Shown: positions 9,101 to 17,624, counted from the first letter of the stretch. The stretch: DNA of 32,223 nucleotides from Lentimicrobiaceae bacterium (GCA_023227965.1 JALOCA010000036.1:1-32223), one strand, 5' to 3'. The notes: generated by a model not told the origin, from the letters alone. Translations and numbers: made by a program.

Positions 9101-10479
9101 AAAACATACGGACAGTATACTTTCTTGGCATAGGAGGTATCGGCATGAGTGCCCTTGCCAGATACTTTCAATTTCAGGGTTGCAAAGTATATGGATACGA
9201 CAAAATAGCATCTGCTCTTACCAACGCATTGGAAAAGGAAGGTATCGTTATCCGGTTTGATGAGGATATAACAAAAATTCCCGAAACTACTGACCTGGTA
9301 GTACTTACACCTGCCATTCCTAACGACAATACTCTCTTGCAGTATTTTATCAAGAATAACACCCCCATAAAAAAACGTGCAGAAGTACTCGGACTCATTG
9401 CACGTGAAGGTTTAAATATTGCAGTTGCAGGTACCCACGGAAAGACAACTGTTACTACCCTTATTTCGCACCTGCTCAAACAATCTATTGTTGATTGTAC
9501 TGCTTTTCTGGGTGGAATTTCCAAAAATTATAATACAAATCTTTTGCTTTCTACCTATAGCAAGTATATAGTTGCCGAAGCCGACGAATACGACAGGTCA
9601 TTTTTACAATTGTTTCCGCATATTGCAATTATCACTTCAATTGACGCAGATCACCTTGATATATACGGTAGTAAAGCATCGTTGGAAGATTCATTTTGTA
9701 AGTTTGCCCTACAAGTCCAGGAAAAGGGTTATTTAATAGTTAATATGAAAATTAACATCCCCTTTAATCTTGATAAAAATGCCAAAGTATATCAATATTC
9801 ATTACAAGATGAAAAAGCCGACTTCTATGCTTCCGGAATCCAAATGAACAAAGGATTATATTCATTTGATTTTCATTATCCTGATGGGGTCATAACCGAC
9901 TTACGGCTGGGACTTCCGGGTTTGTTCAATGTTGAAAATGCAGTTGCAGCCCTGGCAGCCACCTGGTTGTGCAAAGTACAATCTTCGGAATTGCGAAAAG
10001 CTTTGCTGACTTTCAGTGGGGTAAAACGGCGTTTCGATTACAGATTCAAATCGCCGGAATGTGTTTATATTGACGACTATGCACATCACCCCGAAGAATT
10101 GAAAACTTGTATTTCTTCCATCCGGAATCTCTATCCCGGGAAAAAAATTATGGGTATTTTCCAGCCCCATCTTTTTTCACGCACAAGGGATTTTGCGGAA
10201 GAGTTTGCCCGAAGTCTCGAATTGCTCGACAAAATAATTTTGCTCGATATTTACCCTGCAAGGGAAAAGCCCATCGAAGGAATCACATCTCAGTTTTTAT
10301 TGGATAAAATTGAAAAAAAAGAAAAAAAGTTGTGTACTAAAGAAAATGTTCTCGACGAAATAGAAAACAATCTTCCGGAAATCATAGTTACACTCGGAGC
10401 CGGTGATATTGACCGTTTGGTAGAACCTATTGTAAATATGTTAAATAAACGTATTAATACGCAAGACCATGAGAATTAA
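9088..10479 (+). CDS. murC: UDP-MurNAc:L-alanine ligase
   Basis: First Mur ligase of the pathway, adding L-Ala to UDP-MurNAc; 463 residues. The N-terminal UDP-binding motif FLGIGGIGMSALARYF, the ATP loop G115-T-H-G-K119-T-T, and the C-terminal YAHHPEE segment are all present. The only sensible start is a TTG at 9088 inside the murG end, because no ATG or GTG precedes the conserved N-terminal motif in frame. Its 3' end overlaps ftsQ by 11 bases. Confidence 0.96.
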   Translation: MLDLKNIRTVYFLGIGGIGMSALARYFQFQGCKVYGYDKIASALTNALEKEGIVIRFDEDITKIPETTDLVVLTPAIPNDNTLLQYFIKNNTPIKKRAEVLGLIAREGLNIAVAGTHGKTTVTTLISHLLKQSIVDCTAFLGGISKNYNTNLLLSTYSKYIVAEADEYDRSFLQLFPHIAIITSIDADHLDIYGSKASLEDSFCKFALQVQEKGYLIVNMKINIPFNLDKNAKVYQYSLQDEKADFYASGIQMNKGLYSFDFHYPDGVITDLRLGLPGLFNVENAVAALAATWLCKVQSSELRKALLTFSGVKRRFDYRFKSPECVYIDDYAHHPEELKTCISSIRNLYPGKKIMGIFQPHLFSRTRDFAEEFARSLELLDKIILLDIYPAREKPIEGITSQFLLDKIEKKEKKLCTKENVLDEIENNLPEIIVTLGAGDIDRLVEPIVNMLNKRINTQDHEN

Positions 10480-11269
10480 GAAGTTTTTACGGTGGGGAGG
10501 TTGGATATTAACTGCGGGAGCTTTACTGACGGTAATAATTTTTACACAACGTAAATACCATGAGGCTGTTTGTACAGATATTGCGATACAAATTTCCTAC
10601 GGTACCACAGATACCCTGCTCTCTGTAAAAGATGTTCATGAAATGGTCTCGAAGGTTATAAAAAAATGCAAGGGGATAAAATTGCAAAGTATTAATACGG
10701 AATTAATTGAATCTGTAATCAAACAAAATCCTTATATTTCAGATGCCGAGGCTTTTATTACCTTAGATGGAGTGCTAAAAATTAAAGTGTTGCAAAGAAT
10801 ACCTCTGGTAAGAATCATTAACAACAATGGTATAAGTTTTTATCTCGACACTGCCGGAAAAGTTATGCCCATTCATCCGGACAATCCTGTGCGCTTGCTT
10901 ATTGCCCGTGGAAACATCCCGTTTGCATATAAAACAGGAGTGTATCCCAGCATTAAGCCTAAAAGCCCCAAAGACAGTGTATTGCTTAAAAGCACTGTAT
11001 ATAAAGCATTTATAACAGCAAGATATATTTATAATAACGATGTTTTATATTCCATGATTGGAGATATTTACGTAAACAATCATGAGGAAATAGAAGTAAC
11101 TCCAGTGATGGGAACGCAGGAAATACTCCTTGGCAATATAGATAATTTGGATACAAAATTTGATAATCTGCTGCTCTTTTACCAGAAAGGCATTACCCGC
11201 GAAGGATGGCATAATTACAAATCAATCAACATAAAATATAAAAATCAAGTAGTTTGTTCAAAAAAGTAA
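10469..11269 (+). CDS. ftsQ: FtsQ/DivIB-type cell division protein
   Basis: Bitopic membrane protein of 266 residues with a short basic N-terminus, one transmembrane segment at about residues 10-27, and a periplasmic region. A POTRA-like domain (about 35-115) contains ISDAEAFITLDGVLKIKVLQR, matching the pattern near the end of FtsQ POTRA domains. FtsQ connects FtsL to the divisome. Sequence conservation is low in this family, so the call leans on topology and on location between murC and ftsA. The 11-base overlap with murC suggests coupled translation. Confidence 0.9.
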   Translation: MRIKKFLRWGGWILTAGALLTVIIFTQRKYHEAVCTDIAIQISYGTTDTLLSVKDVHEMVSKVIKKCKGIKLQSINTELIESVIKQNPYISDAEAFITLDGVLKIKVLQRIPLVRIINNNGISFYLDTAGKVMPIHPDNPVRLLIARGNIPFAYKTGVYPSIKPKSPKDSVLLKSTVYKAFITARYIYNNDVLYSMIGDIYVNNHEEIEVTPVMGTQEILLGNIDNLDTKFDNLLLFYQKGITREGWHNYKSINIKYKNQVVCSKK

Positions 11270-11273
11270 CGAT

Positions 11274-12557
11274 ATGAAAAACGCAGAAATTATTGTAGGG
11301 TTAGATATTGGCACAACAAAAATTGCAGTGCTGGTAGGACGAAAAGACCAATTCGGAAAGGTGGAAATACTTGGGTCTGGCAAAACTGAGTCCATAGGAG
11401 TAAAAAGAGGAGTAGTAGCAAATATTGAGAATACTACACAATCTATTATTCAGGCGGTTAAAGAAGCTTCCGAAAAATCGGGAGTAAATATAGCAACAGT
11501 ATACGTAGGTATTGCCGGACAGCATATCAAAAGTTTGCAACACAGGGGTAGCATCATCCGCGATAATGGTGAACAGGAAATAAGTCAGAAAGATGTGGAT
11601 TTACTGGCAGATAAAATGCACAAATTGGCAGTGGGTGCCGGTGACAAAATTATTGATGTAATTCCTCAGGATTATATAATTGACGGAGAAACAGGAATTA
11701 AGCAGCCCATTGGTATTGCAGGTATTACGTTGGAAGCTAACTTTCATATTATTACAGGGCAGGTTACCGCGGCATTAAACATTAAAAGATGTATTGAAAA
11801 AGCTAATCTTGCATTCAGCGGAATGATAATAGAACCCATTGCCTCTGCCGAAGCTGTTTTGAGCGAAGAAGAAAAAGAAGCCGGGGTTGTACTTGTCGAC
11901 ATAGGTGGTGGTACTACCGATATTGCCATTTTTAAGGATAACATACTAAAACACACAGCCGTAATACCATTTGGCGGAGATATTATCACAGAAGATGTAA
12001 AAGAAGGCTGTTCAATTATTAAAAAACAGGCTGAAGAATTAAAGATAAAATTCGGTTCTGCTCTTGCCCGTGAAAACCGTGATGATCAGGTAGTAGCAAT
12101 ACCCGGTTTGCGTGGAAGACCCCCCAAGGAAATTACTTTAAAAAACCTTGCTAACATCATACAGGCGAGGATGGAAGAAATAATTGAACATGTTGATTTT
12201 GAAATCAAAAATTCAGGCGTTCGAAAACTAAATGCAGGAATAGTTCTTACAGGTGGCGGAGCTTTGTTGAAACATGTTGTACAATTAACCGAATTTAAAA
12301 CAGGAATGGAAACCCGTATCGGCTATCCCAATGAAAATATTTCGGGTAAAGTTTCCGACGAATTGGCAAGCCCGATGTATTCTACCGGAATAGGAGTTGT
12401 TTTGATCGGATTTAATCGTGAAAAGCGTGCCCTGGCAGATGAAAGAAACGAAGATTCAAGACCTGAACAAAAGCCCGACACCGTTCAACAGCCCTCAAAA
12501 CGGAAAAAATTTATTGACTGGTGGATTGATTTCTTTGATAAAGAAGCAGAAAAGTAA
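11274..12557 (+). CDS. ftsA: Cell division actin-like protein FtsA
   Basis: Actin-fold ATPase of 427 residues that tethers FtsZ to the membrane. The N-terminal phosphate-1 motif reads GLDIGTTKIAV, and the phosphate-2 motif is D209-I-G-G-G-T-T-D. A linker rich in Arg, Glu and Pro leads to a C-terminal amphipathic helix (about residues 411-427, core FIDWWIDFFDKEAEK), the expected membrane-targeting sequence. The gene begins four bases after ftsQ. The 96-base gap to ftsZ is the longest in the cluster. Confidence 0.96.
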   Translation: MKNAEIIVGLDIGTTKIAVLVGRKDQFGKVEILGSGKTESIGVKRGVVANIENTTQSIIQAVKEASEKSGVNIATVYVGIAGQHIKSLQHRGSIIRDNGEQEISQKDVDLLADKMHKLAVGAGDKIIDVIPQDYIIDGETGIKQPIGIAGITLEANFHIITGQVTAALNIKRCIEKANLAFSGMIIEPIASAEAVLSEEEKEAGVVLVDIGGGTTDIAIFKDNILKHTAVIPFGGDIITEDVKEGCSIIKKQAEELKIKFGSALARENRDDQVVAIPGLRGRPPKEITLKNLANIIQARMEEIIEHVDFEIKNSGVRKLNAGIVLTGGGALLKHVVQLTEFKTGMETRIGYPNENISGKVSDELASPMYSTGIGVVLIGFNREKRALADERNEDSRPEQKPDTVQQPSKRKKFIDWWIDFFDKEAEK

Positions 12558-12653
12558 AAAAAAAATTAACAACACATTTGTTCATAAATATTCTTTGTAA
12601 ATGCTATTTCCGAATCATTAATATTTACTTTTAAAATTGAAAAAAATCCTGTT

Positions 12654-14183
12654 ATGCTAAAATTCGATTCTCCTAAAGATCAAAATTCTATTATTAAAGT
12701 CATTGGCGTGGGTGGCGGCGGAAGTAATGCTGTAAACCATATGTTTACACAAGGAATCAAAGGTGTTGATTTTATTATTTGCAATACCGACGGACAATCG
12801 CTCGAAACAAGCCCCATTCCGGTAAAAATGCAAATAGGATCCACAGGACTAGGCGCTGGAAACGACCCTGTAGTAGGGAGAAATGCCGCCCTTGAAAGTG
12901 CCGACCAAATCCACCACGCATTGGAACGCAATACCAAAATGGTCTTTATCACTGCCGGTATGGGTGGAGGTACAGGCACAGGAGCTGCTCCCGTAATTGC
13001 ATCCATTGCCCGAGAATTAAATATACTTACCATAGGTATTGTTACCCTGCCCTTTTCTTTTGAAGGACGCAAAAGAAAACAACAAGCCGAAGACGGCATC
13101 CAGGATTTGAGAAAATATTGCGATTCCATTCTAATAATCTGTAACGACCGTTTGCGCGAACTATATGGCAATCTTCCGTTTTCTGAAGCTTTTGCACAAG
13201 CCGACAATGTACTGGCTATAGGTGCCAAAGGAATTGCGGAACTCATTACCGTTGTGGGACATGTAAATGTTGACTTTGAAGATGTTAAAACAGTAATGAA
13301 AGACAGTGGCAAAGCCATCATGGGTTCAGGAAACGGAGAAGGTGAAAACAGAGCTATTGATGCAATCCAGGCAGCTATGGCATCTCCCCTGCTCGACGAC
13401 TACGACATCCGAGGTGCTGCCAACATTCTTTTGTACATAGCTTCGGGTACCGACGAAATAAAAATGGATGAACTTAGCGATATTAATGAATACGTTCAAA
13501 ATAAAGCCGGGTCAAAAGCCGATATCATCTGGGGCTACCGAAAGGACGAAACCCTCGAGAAAAAAATCTCTATTACACTAATAGCTACCGGTTTCGATTC
13601 TATTCGCAGAAACCAGCAGGAAATGGAAACACAAAAAACCATTTACAGTCTGTATGATACCCCTAACCCCGTTCCGGAACCGCCCAAACAGGAGATTTCC
13701 GACGAAATAAAAATAGTAGAAAATTTTGAAACAACTCCGGTTGCACCTCCAGCACCGGTAATCGAGTTCAGGGAAAACAATCCTCCCGAAAAAACGGTAT
13801 ATTCATTAGACTCCTGCGCAGAAACTTATCAATTTAACGAAAGCAGTATCAGTAAACCCATAGAAAAACAGGCAGCTATCCAAGAACCTGTTGCATTGGA
13901 ATTTGCAAATACAGAAAACACTGTAGCAGAAAACAACCTCGACCTGGATGATAACGATCATATAGCCCAGGTGAGAAGAGAACGATTAAAAGAAATGAGT
14001 ACAAAACTCAGAAACCCCAAAATAGTTGAAGAAATGGAAGCAATTCCTGCCTATGAACGTCGCCGGATTAATATCAGCAGCACCACTCCTTCTTCCGATT
14101 CGCATATTTCCCGTTTCACCCTTACAGGAGAAAAGGGAGATATGAAAGATGAAAACCCATTTTTTAATCCCCAGGCAGACTGA
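12654..14183 (+). CDS. ftsZ: Tubulin-like division GTPase FtsZ
   Basis: Forms the Z ring; 509 residues, versus 383 in E. coli. The GTP-binding core includes VGVGGGGSNAV near the N-terminus and the tubulin signature G104-G-G-T-G-T-G110. After the T7 region, a disordered linker of about 150 residues rich in Pro, Glu and Asn leads to IPAYERRRI, which I read as the conserved peptide that binds FtsA. About 35 more residues follow it (ending NPFFNPQAD), so the peptide is not terminal. From memory, similar extensions occur in Bacteroidota FtsZ. Confidence 0.97.
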   Translation: MLKFDSPKDQNSIIKVIGVGGGGSNAVNHMFTQGIKGVDFIICNTDGQSLETSPIPVKMQIGSTGLGAGNDPVVGRNAALESADQIHHALERNTKMVFITAGMGGGTGTGAAPVIASIARELNILTIGIVTLPFSFEGRKRKQQAEDGIQDLRKYCDSILIICNDRLRELYGNLPFSEAFAQADNVLAIGAKGIAELITVVGHVNVDFEDVKTVMKDSGKAIMGSGNGEGENRAIDAIQAAMASPLLDDYDIRGAANILLYIASGTDEIKMDELSDINEYVQNKAGSKADIIWGYRKDETLEKKISITLIATGFDSIRRNQQEMETQKTIYSLYDTPNPVPEPPKQEISDEIKIVENFETTPVAPPAPVIEFRENNPPEKTVYSLDSCAETYQFNESSISKPIEKQAAIQEPVALEFANTENTVAENNLDLDDNDHIAQVRRERLKEMSTKLRNPKIVEEMEAIPAYERRRINISSTTPSSDSHISRFTLTGEKGDMKDENPFFNPQAD

Positions 14184-14185
14184 AA

Positions 14186-14641
14186 ATGAGCTTAGAAAAA
14201 CAAATCAATGAGGATATTAAAGCATGTATGCTTGCCAGGGACAAAGACACTTTGGAGGCTTTACGTGCTGTAAAAGCTGCTATTTTGCTCGAAAAATCCG
14301 CGAAAGGTAATCCGAGTGATACGCTTACAGAAGAAGTTGAGCTTAAACTTTTGCAAAAGCTGGTGAAACAACGCAAAGAATCGGCGGAAGTGTACCGGCA
14401 GAAAAACCGTCTGGACTTGGAAAATGTAGAATTATTTCAGGCACAAGTAATTGAAAAATATCTACCCAGCCAGATGGGTAAAGAAGAGCTTACAGAAAAA
14501 ATTAAAGGAATTATCGTTGAATGTGGAGCCAAGGATGCCCGCGACATGGGCAAAGTAATGGGCATTGCCACAAAACAATTTGCCGGAAAGGCTGATAATA
14601 AAATTGTTTCAGAAATAGTAAAGCTATTGCTTTCTACATAA
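14186..14641 (+). CDS. GatB/YqeY domain protein
   Basis: Soluble helical protein of 151 residues matching the YqeY family across its length (MSLEKQINEDIKACM at the N-terminus, YLPSQMGKEEL in the middle, and a helical C-terminus with GKVMGIATK). The family shares a fold with the tail domain of the amidotransferase subunit GatB, which contacts tRNA, but the function of the free-standing protein is not established. It starts two bases after the ftsZ stop and is the last gene before the terminator, so it is cotranscribed with ftsZ. Confidence 0.9.
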   Translation: MSLEKQINEDIKACMLARDKDTLEALRAVKAAILLEKSAKGNPSDTLTEEVELKLLQKLVKQRKESAEVYRQKNRLDLENVELFQAQVIEKYLPSQMGKEELTEKIKGIIVECGAKDARDMGKVMGIATKQFAGKADNKIVSEIVKLLLST

Positions 14642-14658
14642 TGCTGTATTTGGTTTTT

Positions 14659-14690
14659 AAAAAAAAGTCCGCAGTTGCGGACTTTTTTTA
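14659..14690. terminator. Symmetric bidirectional intrinsic terminator
   Basis: A run of A, then GTCCGC, loop AGTT, GCGGAC and a run of seven T. The GC core is a perfect 6-bp stem extended by A-T pairs to about 12 bp. Because both flanks are homopolymeric, it works as an intrinsic terminator on either strand. It sits between the end of the dcw cluster (+) and the end of tsf (-), so it serves both convergent operons. Confidence 0.9.
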
Positions 14691-14693
14691 TAT

Positions 14694-15530
14694 CTATTCT
14701 CCCAGTTTAAACCTCTTGAATGCCGTAACAGTAAGTTCTTTATCGGCATTTCTCAGAAACTGTCCAACAGTAACTTTATTATCTTTAATAAACTCCTGGT
14801 TAAGTAGGGTATTTTCTTTATAAAAACGCTGAAGTTTGCCAAGAGCAATTTTTTCTACCATTTCCTCAGGTTTTCCTTCCTGGCGAGCTTGTTCTTTTCC
14901 GATTTCAATTTCTCTTTCAACCGTATGCGAATCAACATCGTCTTTATCAATTGCAACAGGGTTCATAGCAGCCACCTGCATGGCAATTTCGTGACCAATT
15001 TCTTCTATTCCGGATACCTGTACTTTGTTTAAACCCACGATGGTAGCCAAGCGATTACCATGATGGTTATAAGCAAAAGTAACCGGAGCCTTAACACATT
15101 CATAGTGAGCAAGCCCCATTTTTTCACCGGTCTTACCTATCAAATCGGTAATTCCTTCGGTAACGGTTCTTCCATTAATAATGGTTGCTTTCATATCTTC
15201 AATAGAAGAGATGCGATCTGCAAGCCCTTTATTAACAATAGCGTTTGCAAAATCAACAAATTCCTGATTTTTACCTACAAAATCCGTTTCGCAGTTCAGC
15301 ATAATAACAATTGAAAAAGTTTTGTCATCGGAAGTTTTTGCGATAACAATGCCTTCACTGGCGTCGCGATCTGCACGTTTTGAAGCCACTTTTTGTCCTT
15401 TTTTTCTCAAGTAATCAACGGCTTTTTCAAAATCGCCATCGGTTTCAACCAGTGCATGCTTGCAATCCATCATGCCGGCACCGGTCATTTGTCTTAATTT
15501 ATTAACTTCACTTGCAGTTATATTTGCCAT
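14694..15530 (-). CDS. tsf: Translation elongation factor Ts
   Basis: Nucleotide exchange factor for EF-Tu; 278 residues. The N-terminal UBA-like domain holds TGAGMMDCKHAL (residues 16-27), and the functional T82-D-F-V85 motif that contacts EF-Tu is intact. The C-terminal part is well conserved (KGKPEEMVEKI-type segment). It lies 17 bases downstream of rpsB in the usual rpsB-tsf arrangement. It ends three bases from the bidirectional terminator, so it is the last gene of the operon; pyrH and frr, which often follow tsf elsewhere, are not here. Confidence 0.97.
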   Translation of the reverse strand: MANITASEVNKLRQMTGAGMMDCKHALVETDGDFEKAVDYLRKKGQKVASKRADRDASEGIVIAKTSDDKTFSIVIMLNCETDFVGKNQEFVDFANAIVNKGLADRISSIEDMKATIINGRTVTEGITDLIGKTGEKMGLAHYECVKAPVTFAYNHHGNRLATIVGLNKVQVSGIEEIGHEIAMQVAAMNPVAIDKDDVDSHTVEREIEIGKEQARQEGKPEEMVEKIALGKLQRFYKENTLLNQEFIKDNKVTVGQFLRNADKELTVTAFKRFKLGE

Positions 15531-15547
15531 TTCTCGAATTTTAAAAT

Positions 15548-16471
15548 TTATTTTTTGATACTGGGTTTACGAACGGTTGCCTTTTTGGGAGCAGCTTTAC
15601 GCAAACTTTCGTCATTTTCACCTTCTGTTATTACTTTTACCTTTTGAATACGGGGAGTATCAATAATATCTATTGGAACTACGGGGATTATGCTCTCATC
15701 TTCTGTTTCAAAATCGTCAATAGATATCCGGGTATCGCCTGTTTCAAATTCTTCATGTTCTTCTTCTTGTTTATCGCGGTCGAGTTTACGATCGTTCAAA
15801 CCTTCTTCAATAGCCTGTACCATAACGCGCATGATAAGATCAATGGATTTGGATGCATCATCGTTGGCAGGAATGGGAAAATCCACTTCATTCGGATTGG
15901 AGTTGGTATCTACAATAGCGAAAGTGGGAATATTGAGTTTATGGGCTTCGGCAACAGCGATGTGTTCTTTAAGAATATCCACTACAAAAACAGCGGAAGG
16001 TAAACGATTAAGGTCGGCAATACTTCCGAGGTTTTTTTCCAGTTTAGCTCTCTCGCGGGTAATCTGTAAACGTTCACGTTTAGAAATATTCTGAAAAGTG
16101 GGGCTATTCACCATTTTATCAATCTGCGACATTTTACGAACCGCTTTGCGGATAGTGGCAAAATTGGTAAGCATACCACCAGGCCAGCGTTCTGTAACGT
16201 ATGGCATATTGATGTGCCTAACATGTTCAGCAACAATTTCTTTAGCTTGTTTTTTTGTAGCTACAAATAATACTTTTTTACCTGACTTGGCAATTTGTTT
16301 TAAAGCGGCTGAAGCTTCGTCAATTTTTGCCATTGTCTTGTACAGGTCAATGATGTGAATGCCATTTCGCTCCATAAAAATATAAGGAGCCATGTTGGGA
16401 TTCCATTTACGTTTCAAATGTCCGAAGTGTACTCCGGCATCCAATAATTCTTCAAAATTTACTTTTGCCAT
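15548..16471 (-). CDS. rpsB: 30S ribosomal protein S2 with long C-terminal tail
   Basis: S2 core in residues 1 to about 230 (MAKVNFEELLDAGVHFGHLKRKWNP at the start, then FVATKKQAKEIV and ERWPGGMLTNF). The total of 307 residues exceeds E. coli S2 (241). The extra 70 or so residues are first strongly acidic (runs of Glu and Asp), then Ile/Val/Pro-rich, then end in a basic segment with Lys-Lys pairs. This charge-segregated tail is probably disordered and at the solvent side of the 30S head. A hairpin lies 37-81 bases upstream of the start. Confidence 0.96.
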   Translation of the reverse strand: MAKVNFEELLDAGVHFGHLKRKWNPNMAPYIFMERNGIHIIDLYKTMAKIDEASAALKQIAKSGKKVLFVATKKQAKEIVAEHVRHINMPYVTERWPGGMLTNFATIRKAVRKMSQIDKMVNSPTFQNISKRERLQITRERAKLEKNLGSIADLNRLPSAVFVVDILKEHIAVAEAHKLNIPTFAIVDTNSNPNEVDFPIPANDDASKSIDLIMRVMVQAIEEGLNDRKLDRDKQEEEHEEFETGDTRISIDDFETEDESIIPVVPIDIIDTPRIQKVKVITEGENDESLRKAAPKKATVRKPSIKK

Positions 16472-16507
16472 TTTTTATGATTATTAAGTTTACATTCCTT
16501 GAAAAAC

Positions 16508-16552
16508 AATTGCCAAGTAGTCCTGAGATTGAAACGAGGAGTCTTGGCAATT
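16508..16552 (-). promoter_or_regulatory. Hairpin in the rpsB leader (candidate attenuator or S2-binding site)
   Basis: The 110-base gap between rpsI and rpsB contains a perfect 10-bp inverted repeat: AATTGCCAAG at 16508-16517 and CTTGGCAATT at 16543-16552. Within its 25-base interior a second 4-bp stem (TCCT/AGGA) can form around a 12-base loop. On the transcribed (-) strand the hairpin is followed by GTTTTTC, a modest U-tract, so it could act as a partial terminator. It could also be a ribosomal-protein leader, since S2 autoregulates rpsB-tsf in E. coli through its leader. The structure is seen; the role is inferred. Confidence 0.55.
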
Positions 16553-16581
16553 TAGATACTAAACTCTTTATATTCCACCAA

Positions 16582-16968
16582 TTAACGTTTGCTGAACTGG
16601 AATCTTTTGCGAGCTTTGGGTTGTCCGGGTTTTTTACGTTCTACCATGCGGGGGTCTCTGCGCATTAATCCCTGCGCTTTCAGAGCAGGGCGGTTTTCAG
16701 GTTCTATTTTGCATAAGGCTCTTGCGATGGCTAAGCGTAAGGCTTCAGCCTGACCTGTGATACCTCCACCGTCAATAGTAGCGGTAATATCGTATTTATT
16801 GTTGTTACCGGTAATTTCAAAAGCCTGTGTAACGATATATTGCAATGGAGCAATAGTAAAATATTCTTTATAATCGCGTCCATTAACCACGATAGCTCCG
16901 TTGCCATCCTTAATATATATGCGGGCAACTGCGGTTTTTCTTCTGCCTAAAGCGTTGATAATTTCCAT
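16582..16968 (-). CDS. rpsI: 30S ribosomal protein S9
   Basis: 128 residues, normal length. It begins MEIINALGRRKTAVARIYIK and ends with the basic tail KPGQPKARKRFQFSKR; the terminal KR residues of S9 reach the P-site tRNA. It starts five bases after rplM ends, the near-universal rplM-rpsI pair, and the two are surely translated from one transcript. Confidence 0.98.
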   Translation of the reverse strand: MEIINALGRRKTAVARIYIKDGNGAIVVNGRDYKEYFTIAPLQYIVTQAFEITGNNNKYDITATIDGGGITGQAEALRLAIARALCKIEPENRPALKAQGLMRRDPRMVERKKPGQPKARKRFQFSKR

Positions 16969-16973
16969 GCCAA

Positions 16974-17429
16974 TTATTTAATAGAGTTTAAGTTAAGAGG
17001 TTTGGGTTGTTGTGCTTCATGTTTGTGTTCCGTGCCAGCATACACTTTCACGTTTTTTGCAATAGCGCGTCCCAGCCTGTTTTTGGGGAGCATACCCTTG
17101 ATTGCCATTTCAACTACTGCAGTAGGCTTTTTTACAAACAATTCCTTGGGAGTAGCAATACGCTGTCCGCCAGGATAACCTGTATGGTGAATATATTCTT
17201 TATCTGTAAGTTTATTTCCTGAAAGTATTACTTTTTCTGCATTTATGATAATTACATTATCACCGCAATCAAGATTAGGGGTATAATAAGTTTTGTTTTT
17301 ACCTTTTAAAATATTGGCTACTTTCGATGCCAAACGACCCAGTACCTGATTTTCTGCGTCTACGATGTACCACTCTTTTTGGATAATAGCAGGGGTAGCG
17401 CTTAAGGTTTTATAACTTAAAGTATTCAT
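16974..17429 (-). CDS. rplM: 50S ribosomal protein L13
   Basis: 151 residues from the ATG at 17429 (MNTLSYKTLSATPAI). The core has WYIVDAENQVLGRLAS, the HHTGYPGG segment and GMLPKNRLGR. The open frame extends 17 codons upstream, but that extension would run past the predicted transcription start and is not L13-like, so the internal ATG is preferred. It is the first gene of the rplM-rpsI-rpsB-tsf operon and has a consensus Bacteroidota promoter 50-80 bases upstream. Confidence 0.97.
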   Translation of the reverse strand: MNTLSYKTLSATPAIIQKEWYIVDAENQVLGRLASKVANILKGKNKTYYTPNLDCGDNVIIINAEKVILSGNKLTDKEYIHHTGYPGGQRIATPKELFVKKPTAVVEMAIKGMLPKNRLGRAIAKNVKVYAGTEHKHEAQQPKPLNLNSIK

Positions 17430-17477
17430 TGTATGTATTATTTTTCTGTTAATTGCCTTTATAACGAAAAAGGGGTG

Positions 17478-17508
17478 CAAAGGTAGAAATAAATTTTAAT
17501 TGAACAAA
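17478..17508 (-). promoter_or_regulatory. Bacteroidota-type promoter of the rplM operon
   Basis: Read on the (-) strand, TTTG (17508-17505) is followed by a 19-base spacer and TACCTTTG (17485-17478). This is an exact match to the Bacteroidota consensus of TTTG near -33 and TAnnTTTG near -7. Transcription would start about seven bases further on, near 17470, leaving a leader of about 40 bases before rplM. Confidence 0.8.
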
Positions 17509-17528
17509 TTTACCAACAACAATTTGTT
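17503..17528. repeat. Inverted repeat overlapping the -33 box of the rplM promoter
   Basis: AACAAATT at 17503-17510 and AATTTGTT at 17521-17528 form a perfect 8-bp inverted repeat with a 10-base spacer. The left arm contains the -33 TTTG of the rplM promoter. It has the size and spacing of a dimeric repressor site, but its low complexity means chance is possible. Confidence 0.4.
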
Positions 17529-17608
17529 AATAATATCCTAAAATATTTCCTCCCTTTCTGTCATCAGGGAAGAAACTGAGTCAAAAAAAGGCTGACAAAA
17601 AACTTAAA

Positions 17609-17622
17609 AATGCAATGGCATT
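17609..17622 (-). terminator. Possible weak terminator after hutU
   Basis: Just downstream of the hutU stop, the (-) strand reads AATGC, loop CATT, GCATT, then TTTAAG and a run of six T. The stem is only 5 bp with low GC, but position and T-runs fit an intrinsic terminator. Confidence 0.35.
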
Positions 17623-17624
17623 CT

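Noticed and set aside
12558..12653. Possible promoter between ftsA and ftsZ
   Set aside because: TTTG at 12594 and TACTTTTA at 12626 are individually promoter-like, but the spacing (28 bases) does not fit the 19-base norm, and no better pair was found.
12680..13321. 213-residue open frame antisense to ftsZ
   Set aside because: It lies fully inside the conserved GTPase-coding region, has low-complexity Pro/Ser/Ile composition and no family resemblance; it is a shadow of ftsZ codon usage.
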